A stretch of 64,000 bases of DNA from the NCBI RefSeq assembly GCF_003254545.1, contig NZ_QJRH01000071.1, positions 310,001-374,000 of the forward strand. The letters are read 5' to 3'. The translations under genes and the position numbers were made by a program. This stretch comes from Flavobacterium tistrianum (GTDB taxonomy: Bacteria; Bacteroidota; Bacteroidia; Flavobacteriales; Flavobacteriaceae). Of this stretch, positions 29,001 to 37,882 are shown piece by piece (within the stretch, counting starts at the first letter, position 1; each line of letters opens with the position of its first letter). The notes below the pieces were generated by a model, which did not search any database, was not told the DNA's origin, and worked only from the letters and a program-made list of their open reading frames with translations.

Positions 29001-31229
29001 ATGAAAAAAGTAACTACAATTACACTGTTTATACTTTCGCTTTTTGCGTCGGCACAACAGCAGACAATAGATCAGAAAGTCAACGATCTGTTGAAAAAAA
29101 TGACAATTGAAGAAAAAGTCGGCCAGCTGAATCAGTATACTGGCGACAATCAGGCAACAGGTCCAATTACAATTAATCCGAACAAACAGGCCGAAATAAA
29201 AGCAGGTTTAATTGGTTCGATGCTAAATGTTATCGGAACAAAATATACCAGACAATATCAGGAATTGGCAATGCAGTCAAGACTTAAAATTCCATTGTTG
29301 TTTGGACAAGATGTAATTCACGGATACAAAACTACTTTTCCTCTTCCTTTAGCAGAAGCTGCAAGCTGGGATTTAGCTGCAATCGAATTAGGCGCAAGAG
29401 TTGCAGCGACAGAAGCTGCAGCAAGCGGAATTCACTGGACATTTGCGCCAATGGTAGATATTGGCCGTGATCCGCGTTGGGGGCGTGTGATGGAAGGTGC
29501 AGGAGAAGATACTTATTTAGGATCTAAAATTGCTTATGCCAGAGTAAAAGGTTTTCAAGGCAATAAATTGGGAGATTTAAACTCGGTTATGGCTTGCGTA
29601 AAACACTTTGCAGCTTATGGTGCAGGTGTTGGAGGAAGAGATTACAACTCTGTAGATATGAGCGAAAGAATGCTTTTAGAAACGTATTTGCCTCCTTTCA
29701 AAGCAGCTTTAGACGCTGGAGCAGCGACATTCATGAATTCGTTCAACGATATTAACGGAATTCCAGCAACTGGAAATGCACATCTGCAAAGAGATATTCT
29801 AAAAGGAAAATGGAACTTTCAAGGATTCGTAGTTTCAGATTGGGGTTCAATTGGAGAAATGGTTGCTCATGGTTATTCTAAAGATCTAAAAGAAGCCGCT
29901 TATTCGGCAATTACTGCGGGAAGCGATATGGATATGGAAAGTAATGCATACCGCAAGAATTTGGCAGAGTTAGTAAAAGAAGGCAGAGTTTCTATAGATT
30001 TAGTTGACGATGCTGTAAGACGTATTCTTCGCAAGAAATTTGAATTAGGATTATTTGATGATCCTTATAAATATTCAGATCCAAAAAGAGAAGAAAAGGC
30101 TTTGGGAAATCCTGAACATAGAAAAGCAGCTCTTGAAATGGCTGAGAAAAGTATCGTTTTATTAAAGAATGAAAATCAGACTTTACCAATTTCAAAAAGT
30201 ACCAAAACAATTGCTTTTATCGGACCAATGGTAAAAGAATACAAAGCTAATATGGGCTTTTGGGCTGTAGAATTACCAGAAGTAAATTACGATAAATGGG
30301 TAGTTTCTCAATGGGATGGTTTGCAAAATAAAGTAGGCAAAAACACTAAACTATTGTACGCAAAAGGCTGTGAGGTTACGGGGGACAACAAAGATGGTTT
30401 TGCAGAAGCTGTTGCAACTGCCAAACAAGCTGATGTTGTTATTTTGAGTGTTGGTGAAAGACACGATATGAGCGGTGAGGCGAAAAGCCGAAGCGATATT
30501 CATTTGCCAGGAGTTCAGGAAGATTTGATAAAAGCAGTTATGGCTACAGGAAAACCAGTTGTAGTTTTAATTAATGCAGGAAGACCTCTTGTTTTCAATT
30601 GGACTGCAGATAATGTTCCTGCAATTTTGTACACATGGTGGTTAGGAACTGAAGCTGGAAATGCAATTGCAAATGTTTTATTTGGAGATTACAATCCATC
30701 AGGAAAATTACCAATGACTTTTCCAAGAGAAGTAGGACAAGTGCCAATTTATTACAATCACTTCAGTACAGGAAGACCAGCTAAAAATGAAGACTCAACA
30801 AATTATGTTTCGGCTTATATCGATTTAAAGAATTCTCCAAAATTTCCTTTTGGATACGGTTTGAGCTATACAACGTTTGATTATTCTGGATTGAAATTAT
30901 CTTCAACGAAAATAAAAAGCAATGAAACAATTAAAGTTTCTTTCCAATTGAAAAATACAGGGAAAGTTGCCGGGGAAGAAGTAGTTCAATTGTATTTGAA
31001 AGATAAATTTGGATCTGTTGTGAGACCAGTTTTAGAATTGAAAGATTTCCAAAAATTGAAATTAAACGCTGGAGAATCTAAAACAATCGAATTTACAATT
31101 GACAAAGAGAAACTTTCTTTCTACAACAATAAGTTGGAATGGGTTGCTGAACCAGGAGATTTCGAAGTTATGATCGGAGCTTCGTCAGCAGATATTAAAT
31201 TAAAATCTGATTTTGAATTAGTAAACTAA
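29001..31229 (+). CDS. bglX: GH3 family beta-glucosidase (BglX-like)
   Basis: I use the ATG at 29001 (MKKVTTITLF), which gives a proper signal peptide (LFASAQ); an upstream in-frame Met at 28980 overlaps the preceding gene. The 742-residue protein has the GH3 N-domain, nucleophile Asp at about 280 (FVVSDWGSIGEM), the GH3 C-domain and a terminal fibronectin-III-like domain (VQLYLKDKFGSVVRPVLELK). It hydrolyses beta-linked gluco-oligosaccharides from the non-reducing end in the periplasm, the last step before glucose uptake. It closes the PUL and is followed by a strong terminator. Confidence 0.93.
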   Translation: MKKVTTITLFILSLFASAQQQTIDQKVNDLLKKMTIEEKVGQLNQYTGDNQATGPITINPNKQAEIKAGLIGSMLNVIGTKYTRQYQELAMQSRLKIPLLFGQDVIHGYKTTFPLPLAEAASWDLAAIELGARVAATEAAASGIHWTFAPMVDIGRDPRWGRVMEGAGEDTYLGSKIAYARVKGFQGNKLGDLNSVMACVKHFAAYGAGVGGRDYNSVDMSERMLLETYLPPFKAALDAGAATFMNSFNDINGIPATGNAHLQRDILKGKWNFQGFVVSDWGSIGEMVAHGYSKDLKEAAYSAITAGSDMDMESNAYRKNLAELVKEGRVSIDLVDDAVRRILRKKFELGLFDDPYKYSDPKREEKALGNPEHRKAALEMAEKSIVLLKNENQTLPISKSTKTIAFIGPMVKEYKANMGFWAVELPEVNYDKWVVSQWDGLQNKVGKNTKLLYAKGCEVTGDNKDGFAEAVATAKQADVVILSVGERHDMSGEAKSRSDIHLPGVQEDLIKAVMATGKPVVVLINAGRPLVFNWTADNVPAILYTWWLGTEAGNAIANVLFGDYNPSGKLPMTFPREVGQVPIYYNHFSTGRPAKNEDSTNYVSAYIDLKNSPKFPFGYGLSYTTFDYSGLKLSSTKIKSNETIKVSFQLKNTGKVAGEEVVQLYLKDKFGSVVRPVLELKDFQKLKLNAGESKTIEFTIDKEKLSFYNNKLEWVAEPGDFEVMIGASSADIKLKSDFELVN

Positions 31230-31233
31230 ATAA

Positions 31234-31262
31234 AAAACGGGGCTTCTTTTGAGCCCCGTTTT
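31234..31262. terminator. Bidirectional terminator closing the PUL
   Basis: AAAACGGGGCT (31234-31244) pairs with AGCCCCGTTTT (31252-31262); A-runs and T-runs flank both sides, so it can serve GH3 and the convergent DUF3857 gene. Confidence 0.93.
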
Positions 31263-31272
31263 TTTATCAAAA

Positions 31273-33294
31273 TTATTTAAGTCGTTTCTTAAAACTATAT
31301 TTCAGCATATTCAATAAACCTTCTTCAATAATATCAATTCCAATTCCGAAATTACTGTCAGCAACTTCATGATGTGCATTTCTAAAATCTTCAAAATCTT
31401 CACTTGGAATTTCTAGATTGATCAACGGTTTAAAATCGACAATTATAGAAGCGCCATTTTTAGTCACTTTTTTACGGCTAGTATAATCAAAATACGGATT
31501 AGCAATGGTACTTTCCTGAATAGTATATTTCTCTTGAGTATCTATTTTCTGATCTGTCGTTAAATTGATCTCGTATTTTTCGTTATCAAAATTATGCCAG
31601 AAAGAAAGATCGCTGTGCATAAAATCGCGCGCAGAATTTTTAACCACATTTCTATCAAAATACATTAAAAAACGATTCTTTTCAGTATCTGTAAAATAAG
31701 GGTTTTCGATCGAAGTGTTATACTGAATTGTAAACTCGTTCAGCTTTTTGTCATCACTTACAATCTCAATTGCTGCATCTTTAAAAATAGTTCTGATATC
31801 GGTTCCGTTTCGATCACTAGAATAATTTAAAGCATAAAACAAGAAATTATTCCAGCTGTCAATGATTTCTCTTTTGTTAGTATTTTTGAAATATTTACGC
31901 ATATAATTGGCACGATTTCCTTTGTAAGTGGTAACCAGTTTTAGCTTTCCAGTATTATTTTGAGCACTAAAATCTACTTTCTCATTTATGCCATAATAAG
32001 AAAATTTATGAGGTTCTTTAATCGCCAATTCCTGATTTGGTTTCACTTCCAAATAATGCATAAAATAGATGTAGCCACGGTTTTCAATTAAACCAAATTC
32101 ATCTCTCGAAGTTGCATCAACAAAATAAGTTTCGCCTTTGTAATTAATTTTTACAATAACATGATTAAAAGTCAACAGCGACGGAAGGTAATATTTGATG
32201 TAATGATCTGAGTTAAAGTTTACCAATACGACAGAAGAATCAACATTAATATAATCTAGAACCACTTTCAGTAAAACCGATTTTGCTTTACAATCACCTT
32301 GTTTATTTTCATAAGTTACTGATGGTTCTTGCGGTTTGTGGCCGTTCATTTCATCAGCATTAAAAATATAGTAGACGTGATTCTGTACATAATCAATCGC
32401 AAATTGCAGCTTCTCGTCCTGATCTGCAATGGCATCGAGCTTTTCAACAAGATTTGGAGCAAATTCTTTTAGAGAAGCTTTATTGTATATTTCTTCATAG
32501 AGCGGAGAAATATAATTAGATAAATCGATCCAATTACGGTCTGTAGCAAAATCAATAAAAGGAGCAATTTCTCTATTAACGTCAAAAGAATTAATGTAAT
32601 TCTCTTTTTCAATAATAAAACGCTCTCCTTTTTTCAGGTGATTGATTTCGGGTTCTATAACATTCCCTTCTTCATTTCTGAAAAATGTTTTTTTGTAAGC
32701 GATTGTTTCCTTTCTATCATTGATAAAAGAAAACTTATACTTTCCGTAAGCCCAATAAGAACTTGGCGTTACATACACATATTTAAGAAATTCTTTTCGC
32801 ATAAAATCGCGATCTGTAAAAACCTTTGTGCGAGAATCTTCGGTAATCAAGACATCATAAAGACGTAAATCTTTAATAGTAATGTTTACTTTTTTATTGC
32901 TGCTCAGGATACCGCCTTCACTTTGATTTTCGCTATCTAAAACTTTAATTTTAGTATCTGCGATTTTATCAATTAAAACGCCATCTCTTAAAACACTGAT
33001 TCTATGAATAACATAAGTCTCGTTTTCTTCTACAACAACATCTCGTACCGAAGCACTTTCTAGGTTTGATGGTTCGTTAAGTGTATAAGCAACGCAAGCA
33101 TATTCACTGTTTTCAGTATCGCTTGTGTAATAAACTTTATCTAAGAAATAGCAGAAATCACGTCCTTCGTCAACTTGTTTGTTCGAGAAATCGGATTCTT
33201 TTATATAGTCAATAAGTTGATCGTCGTTAATTGTAGGCGCCCAGCTTTCTGGTTTTTGAATTTTGTAGCTTTCTGATTCAATGATGTTTTCCAT
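31273..33294 (-). CDS. DUF3857/transglutaminase-like protein
   Basis: The 673-residue protein has an N-terminal beta-rich DUF3857 region (about 20-270) and a papain-like transglutaminase core, with Cys at about residue 335 (QGDCKAKSVLL), His in FNHVIV and Asp in YFVDATSRDEFG, so the triad looks complete. Unlike most relatives it shows no N-terminal signal peptide (MENIIESESYKIQK), which suggests a cytoplasmic protein or a wrongly placed start. Function of this pairing of domains is unknown; it may be a peptidase or cross-linking enzyme. It converges on the glucan locus but runs the other way and is not obviously part of it. Confidence 0.8.
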   Translation of the reverse strand: MENIIESESYKIQKPESWAPTINDDQLIDYIKESDFSNKQVDEGRDFCYFLDKVYYTSDTENSEYACVAYTLNEPSNLESASVRDVVVEENETYVIHRISVLRDGVLIDKIADTKIKVLDSENQSEGGILSSNKKVNITIKDLRLYDVLITEDSRTKVFTDRDFMRKEFLKYVYVTPSSYWAYGKYKFSFINDRKETIAYKKTFFRNEEGNVIEPEINHLKKGERFIIEKENYINSFDVNREIAPFIDFATDRNWIDLSNYISPLYEEIYNKASLKEFAPNLVEKLDAIADQDEKLQFAIDYVQNHVYYIFNADEMNGHKPQEPSVTYENKQGDCKAKSVLLKVVLDYINVDSSVVLVNFNSDHYIKYYLPSLLTFNHVIVKINYKGETYFVDATSRDEFGLIENRGYIYFMHYLEVKPNQELAIKEPHKFSYYGINEKVDFSAQNNTGKLKLVTTYKGNRANYMRKYFKNTNKREIIDSWNNFLFYALNYSSDRNGTDIRTIFKDAAIEIVSDDKKLNEFTIQYNTSIENPYFTDTEKNRFLMYFDRNVVKNSARDFMHSDLSFWHNFDNEKYEINLTTDQKIDTQEKYTIQESTIANPYFDYTSRKKVTKNGASIIVDFKPLINLEIPSEDFEDFRNAHHEVADSNFGIGIDIIEEGLLNMLKYSFKKRLK

Positions 33295-33397
33295 GTACTT
33301 TTTCTATAGGGGTATATTCTTACTTTTAAAACAGCTAAAATAATTAATAAATGACCATTTTCTTTCATTTTATTGTGAAATTTATAATAAAAAAAAA

Positions 33398-33416
33398 GCC
33401 TCACTAAAAGTGAGGC
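33398..33416 (-). terminator. Terminator of the small gene at 33446
   Basis: GCCTCACT and AGTGAGGC form a perfect 8-bp stem with a 3-nt loop. On the minus strand it is followed by about nine T residues. Confidence 0.85.
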
Positions 33417-33445
33417 CACATTATAAATTATAAACAGGGACAAGG

Positions 33446-33703
33446 TTATTTTATGACAGTATTTACAAAATCCATGGCACCAATTCCTTTATAAGAAGCG
33501 TACAAAGCTTTGTCGAATGCTTCTTGCTTTTCTTTTTTGTTTTTCGCATCAGTTTCAACAATCATTTCATTGAAAATTCTTTCTTGTTCTTCACTGTATT
33601 TCAATGAGGCTTCTAAAAGATAGGTTTTAGAAACAAACCCAAAAGAATTTAGAATTTTACTTCTAATCTTCTGATTAAAATTTTTTAACGGATTGGCATT
33701 CAT
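33446..33703 (-). CDS. Small conserved-looking protein of unknown function
   Basis: The 85-residue protein starts MNANPLKNFNQKI and is lysine- and glutamate-rich (DAKNKKEKQEAFDKALYASYKG), probably mostly helical and soluble, with no signal peptide, Cys or metal motif. I do not recognise the family. It is treated as a real gene because it has a good Met start, ends just before a strong terminator oriented for it, and has no competing frame. It lies alone between the DUF3857 gene and the divergent Nudix-like regulator, so context gives no function. Confidence 0.65.
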   Translation of the reverse strand: MNANPLKNFNQKIRSKILNSFGFVSKTYLLEASLKYSEEQERIFNEMIVETDAKNKKEKQEAFDKALYASYKGIGAMDFVNTVIK

Positions 33704-33983
33704 GATTTTCTACATTTAATTTCTACACTCACTTTGAAGATAAATAGTAGTTTTGTATTATTTTTCTTTTGTTTTGATTTCAATTTTAACAATTAAAATC
33801 ATTAATGTGTTATTATGACGCAATGTACTTATTTTTTTTAAATTTGATTTTAAATTTTCGTTAAAATTGTAGTTTGGACACTTCTGTTTTGATTGAAAAT
33901 CATCTCTTTATAAAAATACGTGTGTTTTATAAAAATGAAGTAAATTGCAGAGTTATTAAAAGAAGAATTTATATAGATTTTTG

Positions 33984-34739
33984 ATGTTAAAAGACATTAT
34001 AGATAATAACGAAAATTACCAGCCGGGACTTTCTATAGATTGTGTCATTTTTGGTTTTCATGATAATCAGTTAAAAGTTTTATTGATTAAAGTGGAACGA
34101 GCCAATAAATGGTCTTTACCCGGCGGATTTATTCCTGTTGATCAGGATATAGATACGGCTGCAATCACAGTATTGAATAGCAGAACTGGTGTTGATGGAG
34201 TTTTCTTGAGACAATTTGCAACTTTTGGAAAAGTAAATCGTAACGATCAGCATTTTGATAAAAAGATATTAGAATATCTGAAAATTGAAGAAGAAAAAGG
34301 GAAATGGCTTATGCGTCGTTTTGTGACGATTGGTTATTATGCTTTGGTGGATTTTTCTAAAATTCATCCAAATCCGGCAGGCAAACTTCAAGTTGTAGAA
34401 TGGATTGACCATAAAGAAGTTCCCGAACTTATTTTGGATCATCGTGAAATTTTGGATAAAGCTCTAGATACTTTACGAATCGAATTGAATTTAATGCCAA
34501 TTGGTTATAATTTATTGCCTGAAAAATTTACTATTCCAGAATTGCAAAAACTATACGAAACGATTTTGGACAAAAAGTTGGACCGCCGAAATTTTTTACG
34601 CAAAATTACCAATATTGGAATTCTAACTAAACTTGACGAAAAGAAAAGCAATGTGGCCCACAAAGCCCCAAACTTATATTCTTTTGATAAGGACAAATAT
34701 AAAGAAGTCTTGAAGAATGGATTAAATCAAGGCTGGTAA
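33984..34739 (+). CDS. Nudix-like transcriptional regulator (NrtR/AraR type)
   Basis: I use ATG at 33984 rather than the overlapping TTG at 33981. The 251-residue protein has an N-terminal Nudix fold (about 20-145: DCVIFGFHDNQLKVLLIKVER, WSLPGGFIPV) and a C-terminal winged-helix domain (RRNFLRKITNIGILTKL). The Nudix box is degenerate: after GGF the REXXEE catalytic glutamates are absent, so it should bind rather than hydrolyse its ligand. Related Bacteroidota proteins act as sugar- or ADP-ribose-responsive repressors. No sugar operon adjoins it, so its target may be elsewhere. The following intergenic palindrome belongs to a dispersed repeat family. Confidence 0.82.
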   Translation: MLKDIIDNNENYQPGLSIDCVIFGFHDNQLKVLLIKVERANKWSLPGGFIPVDQDIDTAAITVLNSRTGVDGVFLRQFATFGKVNRNDQHFDKKILEYLKIEEEKGKWLMRRFVTIGYYALVDFSKIHPNPAGKLQVVEWIDHKEVPELILDHREILDKALDTLRIELNLMPIGYNLLPEKFTIPELQKLYETILDKKLDRRNFLRKITNIGILTKLDEKKSNVAHKAPNLYSFDKDKYKEVLKNGLNQGW

Positions 34740-34753
34740 ATTTTACATAACGA

Positions 34754-34786
34754 AGACCTAACAGGTTTTTAAAACCTGTTAGGTCT
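34754..34786. repeat. Palindromic repeat, ACCTAACAGGTTTT type
   Basis: AGACCTAACAGGTTTT (34754-34769) and its exact complement (34771-34786) flank one T. A similar 33-bp palindrome lies at 41945-41977, and a degenerate form lies inside a coding region at about 62941-62968. It may also stop transcription after the regulator. Confidence 0.8.
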
Positions 34787-34802
34787 AACTAAAATAGCCG
34801 AT

Positions 34803-35120
34803 ATGATTTCAATTGAAGAATTTAGAAAATTAGCGTTATCATTTCCTAATGCGACCGAAGAGCCTCATTTTGAGAAAGCTTCCTTTCGAGTTAAAAAGAA
34901 GATTTTTGCCACTTTTGATGAAAAAAATAATCAAGCCGTTTTAAAATTAAACGAAATTGATCAATCAGTCTTTTGTGCTTCAAGCGAAAAGATCTTTTAT
35001 GAAGTTCCAAATAAATGGGGAAAACAGGGCTGGACAATTGTCGAACTTTTAAGAGTGAGGCCCGAAATGCTTGAAGATGCCTTGATACGATCTTACGAAA
35101 CGGTAGCTTCAAAGAAGTAA
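34803..35120 (+). CDS. MmcQ/YjbR family protein
   Basis: The 105-residue protein has the YjbR features: SIEEFRKLALSFPNATEEPHF at the start, FRVKKKIFATFDE in the middle and VPNKWGKQGWTIVELLRV near the end. Members have a double-wing fold often called DNA-binding by structure, though cellular function is not established. It lies 63 bp after the Nudix-like regulator with a palindrome between, so co-transcription is uncertain. Its stop is 5 bp from the end of the convergent alkB gene. Confidence 0.82.
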   Translation: MISIEEFRKLALSFPNATEEPHFEKASFRVKKKIFATFDEKNNQAVLKLNEIDQSVFCASSEKIFYEVPNKWGKQGWTIVELLRVRPEMLEDALIRSYETVASKK

Positions 35121-35125
35121 CATTT

Positions 35126-35734
35126 CTATCTTACAATAGTTCTAAAAGTCAAATTAACTCTTGGTTTCTGAGTGCTTTTTGTTGGAGGCAATCGATGAAG
35201 CCAATGTGTTTGTGTTTCATCTTTCATGACCAATAAACTTCCATGTTCCAAAATAAGAGAAACGGTTTCTTTAGATTCTTTATGTTTGAAAGCAAATTTA
35301 CGTTCGGCTCCAAAACTTACAGATCCAATTGCGCCATTTTTCTTCAGATCTTTTTCGGCATCGCTGTGCCAAGCCATTCCTTCTTCGCCAGAATGATACA
35401 AATTCAGTAGACAGGAATTGAAAGTTTCTCCTGTTTTTTCTTCAATAACTTTTTTTAGTTCCAAAAGTTCAGGTGTCCAAGGCAAAGCTTTTTTGGTTGT
35501 ATTCGAATATGTGTATTCAAATTCCTGATCGCCATACCATGCAACTTTTCTTTTGGTTAAAATTAATTTTCCAAAGATAATGGCCTCGTCATTTTTCCAT
35601 TCAATTGTATTTAATAAAATATCACGATAGAAATCGGCTTCTGTTCTCGAGAATAATTTTCCGTAATAATTCACCGTTCCATCTTTCGGAAGCAGATTGG
35701 TTGTTTCGTCTATTTGCGGATTAAATAAGTCCAT
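35126..35734 (-). CDS. alkB: AlkB-like 2OG-Fe(II) dioxygenase (alkylated-DNA repair)
   Basis: The 202-residue protein has the AlkB dioxygenase core, with iron ligands HSD (MAWHSDAEKDL) and the distal His in HWLHRLPP, and the 2-oxoglutarate-binding Arg near the end (RVNLTFRTI). It would remove methyl groups from 1-methyladenine and 3-methylcytosine by oxidation. Length matches AlkB of ALKBH2/3-like bacterial forms. Its start overlaps the end of the small Ada-type Cys protein by 14 bp, which places it in one operon with that gene and, further upstream, a second 2OG oxygenase and the ada-like gene: an alkylation-repair group. Confidence 0.92.
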   Translation of the reverse strand: MDLFNPQIDETTNLLPKDGTVNYYGKLFSRTEADFYRDILLNTIEWKNDEAIIFGKLILTKRKVAWYGDQEFEYTYSNTTKKALPWTPELLELKKVIEEKTGETFNSCLLNLYHSGEEGMAWHSDAEKDLKKNGAIGSVSFGAERKFAFKHKESKETVSLILEHGSLLVMKDETQTHWLHRLPPTKSTQKPRVNLTFRTIVR

Positions 35735-35966
35735 TTTTCCATTTTTGATATTCCAATTTCATACAATGACCGCAAGGCCTGAAACCATTTTGTTTGGCGT
35801 CATTTTCAGAAGAAAAGAAGACACGATTCTCCCGTTTCATTCTTTTTCCCGAAGAACATTTAAGCGTTCCGTAGATTTTTAGTTTTTGGTTGCCACCAAA
35901 ACAAATTTCGCCTTTTTTAATTTTATTTCGAAGTTCTGAATCTGAAATTTTACTATGCTTGATCAT
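35721..35966 (-). CDS. Small Ada-type Cys4 metal-binding protein
   Basis: The 81-residue protein resembles the N-terminal zinc domain of Ada: NRVFFSSENDAKQNGFRPCGHC matches the region around the last two zinc Cys of Ada. It has four Cys in all (22, 37, 65, 68). The spacing of the first two differs from E. coli Ada, where the methyl-accepting Cys38 and Cys42 are four apart; here the equivalent pair reads CSSGK, so it is unclear if it can take a methyl group. The neighbouring ada-like gene lacks this domain, suggesting that the sensor part is encoded separately. It overlaps alkB. Confidence 0.75.
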   Translation of the reverse strand: MIKHSKISDSELRNKIKKGEICFGGNQKLKIYGTLKCSSGKRMKRENRVFFSSENDAKQNGFRPCGHCMKLEYQKWKNGLI

Positions 35967-35990
35967 AATTAAATTGTTAAAGATTTATTT

Positions 35991-36093
35991 CTCGCAAAGT
36001 CGCAGAATCGCAAAGTTTAGAGCCTATTAATCTTAAAAAATTAAGTTTGCTAAGTCTTAAAAATATCTCTTGGCGACTTCGCGACTTTGCGAG
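35991..36093. repeat. Long inverted repeat, CGCAAAG type
   Basis: CTCGCAAAGTCGC at 35991 pairs with GCGACTTTGCGAG ending at 36093, with arms of 21 nt and about three mismatches, around an AT-rich centre. Similar sequences lie at 37921-38058. It sits between two genes of the repair group. Confidence 0.75.
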
Positions 36094-36099
36094 CAAAAA

Positions 36100-36813
36100 T
36101 CACGAAAGCGCATCATGAAAAATAATTCCCAATGTAAAACGTTCACCAGAATGAATTTCGCTCACTCCATGTTTCATATTCACCCGATAATAACCTTTCG
36201 TGCCTTTTACAGGTCTAAAATTGGTTGTAAAAACCAAAATATCTCCTTTTTTGGGTTTTAAAACAATCGCTTTAGATTGTGCTCTTGGTGTTTGTTGAGT
36301 CAGAACAAATTCACCGCCAGTAAAATCCTCATCGGGTTCATTTAGAAAAAGTACAATTTGAATAGGAAAATAAACATCTCCATATAAATCTTGATGCAAA
36401 GTATTAAAACCACTTTCGCCATATTTTAAAATTAAAACTGTTGCTTTGAGCTGATTATTGTCATGGCATTGTTTTAGTAAATCTTCATGTTTTGCTGGAA
36501 ATACTGTATCGATATTTAAGGCTTTCATCCAAGCATTGGCAATTGGCGCTAATTTTGGATAAATCGAAGATCGAATATTCTGAATTAAATCAGGCAACGG
36601 ATAATTGAAATATTTGTATTCGCCTAAACCAAATCGATAACGTTCCATTACAACCGTTTTTCGGTAGGAATTTGGATTATCATAATCGAATTTCAAGTCT
36701 TCACATTGTTTATTATTAAGGACTTTCGGAATGATTGCGAATCCATTTTCGTGCATAGATTCGGTGATGCTCTCCCAGTTTTGGGAAGCAATTTTTGATT
36801 GTATATTTTGCAT
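36100..36813 (-). CDS. 2OG-Fe(II) oxygenase, prolyl-hydroxylase-like
   Basis: I start at the ATG at 36813 (MQNIQSKIASQ); an upstream Met at 36846 lies inside a palindromic repeat. The 237-residue protein has the HxD iron ligands (FNTLHQDLYGD), a distal His near the C-terminus (MKHGVSEIHSGER) and the following Arg for 2-oxoglutarate. This group is often found beside ada and alkB in Bacteroidota and is assigned to alkylation repair by context; its substrate is not known. It lies between the ada-like gene and the Ada-type small protein on the same strand, separated from each by palindromic repeats. Confidence 0.85.
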   Translation of the reverse strand: MQNIQSKIASQNWESITESMHENGFAIIPKVLNNKQCEDLKFDYDNPNSYRKTVVMERYRFGLGEYKYFNYPLPDLIQNIRSSIYPKLAPIANAWMKALNIDTVFPAKHEDLLKQCHDNNQLKATVLILKYGESGFNTLHQDLYGDVYFPIQIVLFLNEPDEDFTGGEFVLTQQTPRAQSKAIVLKPKKGDILVFTTNFRPVKGTKGYYRVNMKHGVSEIHSGERFTLGIIFHDALS

Positions 36814-36833
36814 AAGATTTAGATTTTTTTTTC

Positions 36834-36939
36834 GCCACGAATTCACGAATTATTTTTTCAAATGCGTTATCTGATTATTCGAATTAATTCGAATAAATAA
36901 TCGCAAAGATTTTAAAAAGAAAATTCGTGAATTCGTGGC
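36834..36939. repeat. Inverted repeat with GCCACGAATTCACGAATT arms
   Basis: The 18-nt arms 36834-36851 and 36922-36939 are perfect complements, and a nested palindrome TTATTCGAATTAATTCGAATAA lies between. The whole can fold as one long hairpin between the ada-like gene and the 2OG oxygenase. Confidence 0.8.
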
Positions 36940-36947
36940 AGAAAAAC

Positions 36948-37790
36948 TTATAGATTTATATGCGCACCTTCCCAGCCAATTATTGCTGTTTTTCTGGTAT
37001 TTCCCCACATGTAACCGCCAAAAGTTCCAGAAGACTGGATCACGCGATGGCATGGAATAAGAAACGCAACAGGATTGCTTCCAATTGCGGTTCCGACAGC
37101 GCGAGAAGCATTTGGTTTTTGAATTTGGTTTGCAATTGTTCCATAAGTAGAAAGCTGTCCCATTGGAATTTTAAGTAAAGCTTCCCAGACTTTCAGTTGA
37201 AAATCTGTCCCTTTTAAATGCAGTTTAATTTCAGATAATTTGCTCCAATCATTTTGGAAAATGAATAATGCATTTTGCTGTGCCAAATCTAGTTTTTGGG
37301 TAAAAGAAGCATTCGGAAATTTATCTTTTAATGCGATAAGTCCATTTATTTCATCTTCGGCGAAAGCCATAAAACAAACGCCTTTTGAAGTCGATGCAAC
37401 AATAATATTCCCAAACGGACTTTCGGCAAAACTATAATTGATGGCTAGATTTTTTCCGCCGTTTTTATATTCGGCAGGAGTCATTCCTTCGATATTGACA
37501 AATAAATCATGAAGTCGGCTCGTGCCTGAAAGTCCAGTTTCGTATGCCGTTTCAGAAATCGTTGCTTGATTTTCTTTAAGTAATTTTTTGGCGTATTCGA
37601 TGCTTGTAAATTGTAAAAACTTCTTCGGACTTGTTCCTGCCCATTCACTAAAAAGTCTCTGAAAGTGAAACGGACTTAAATGCACTTTTTCTGCCACTTC
37701 ATCAAGATTGGGCTGATCTTTAAAATTTGCTTTGATATAATCGATTGCTTCTGCAATACGGTTATAATTAATGGTTTCTTGTGTGTTCAT
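36948..37790 (-). CDS. ada: AraC-type regulator fused to O6-methylguanine-DNA methyltransferase (Ada-like)
   Basis: The 280-residue protein has an AraC helix-turn-helix domain (about 1-105: LSPFHFQRLFSEWAGTSPKKFLQ) and a C-terminal O6-alkylguanine methyltransferase domain with the acceptor Cys at about residue 247 in PCHRVI. It lacks the N-terminal Cys4 domain by which E. coli Ada senses methyl phosphotriesters; a protein of that type is encoded separately downstream at 35721. It would repair O6-methylguanine and may activate the repair genes that follow. Compared with full Ada (about 350 residues) it is the shorter two-domain form. Confidence 0.92.
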   Translation of the reverse strand: MNTQETINYNRIAEAIDYIKANFKDQPNLDEVAEKVHLSPFHFQRLFSEWAGTSPKKFLQFTSIEYAKKLLKENQATISETAYETGLSGTSRLHDLFVNIEGMTPAEYKNGGKNLAINYSFAESPFGNIIVASTSKGVCFMAFAEDEINGLIALKDKFPNASFTQKLDLAQQNALFIFQNDWSKLSEIKLHLKGTDFQLKVWEALLKIPMGQLSTYGTIANQIQKPNASRAVGTAIGSNPVAFLIPCHRVIQSSGTFGGYMWGNTRKTAIIGWEGAHINL

Positions 37791-37882
37791 TTTTCTTCCA
37801 TTTTATAAGGCAAAGATCGATTGGTTTTGACAGATAAAAAATCCGAAACTTGCTGAGTTTTTTAACCGCAAAGAGCGCAATC

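Noticed and set aside
33981..33983. TTG start for the Nudix-like regulator
   Set aside because: The ATG directly after it at 33984 is the simpler start.
36814..36846. Upstream Met extending the 2OG oxygenase
   Set aside because: The extra 11 residues come from the arm of an inverted repeat; the ATG at 36813 gives a family-like start.
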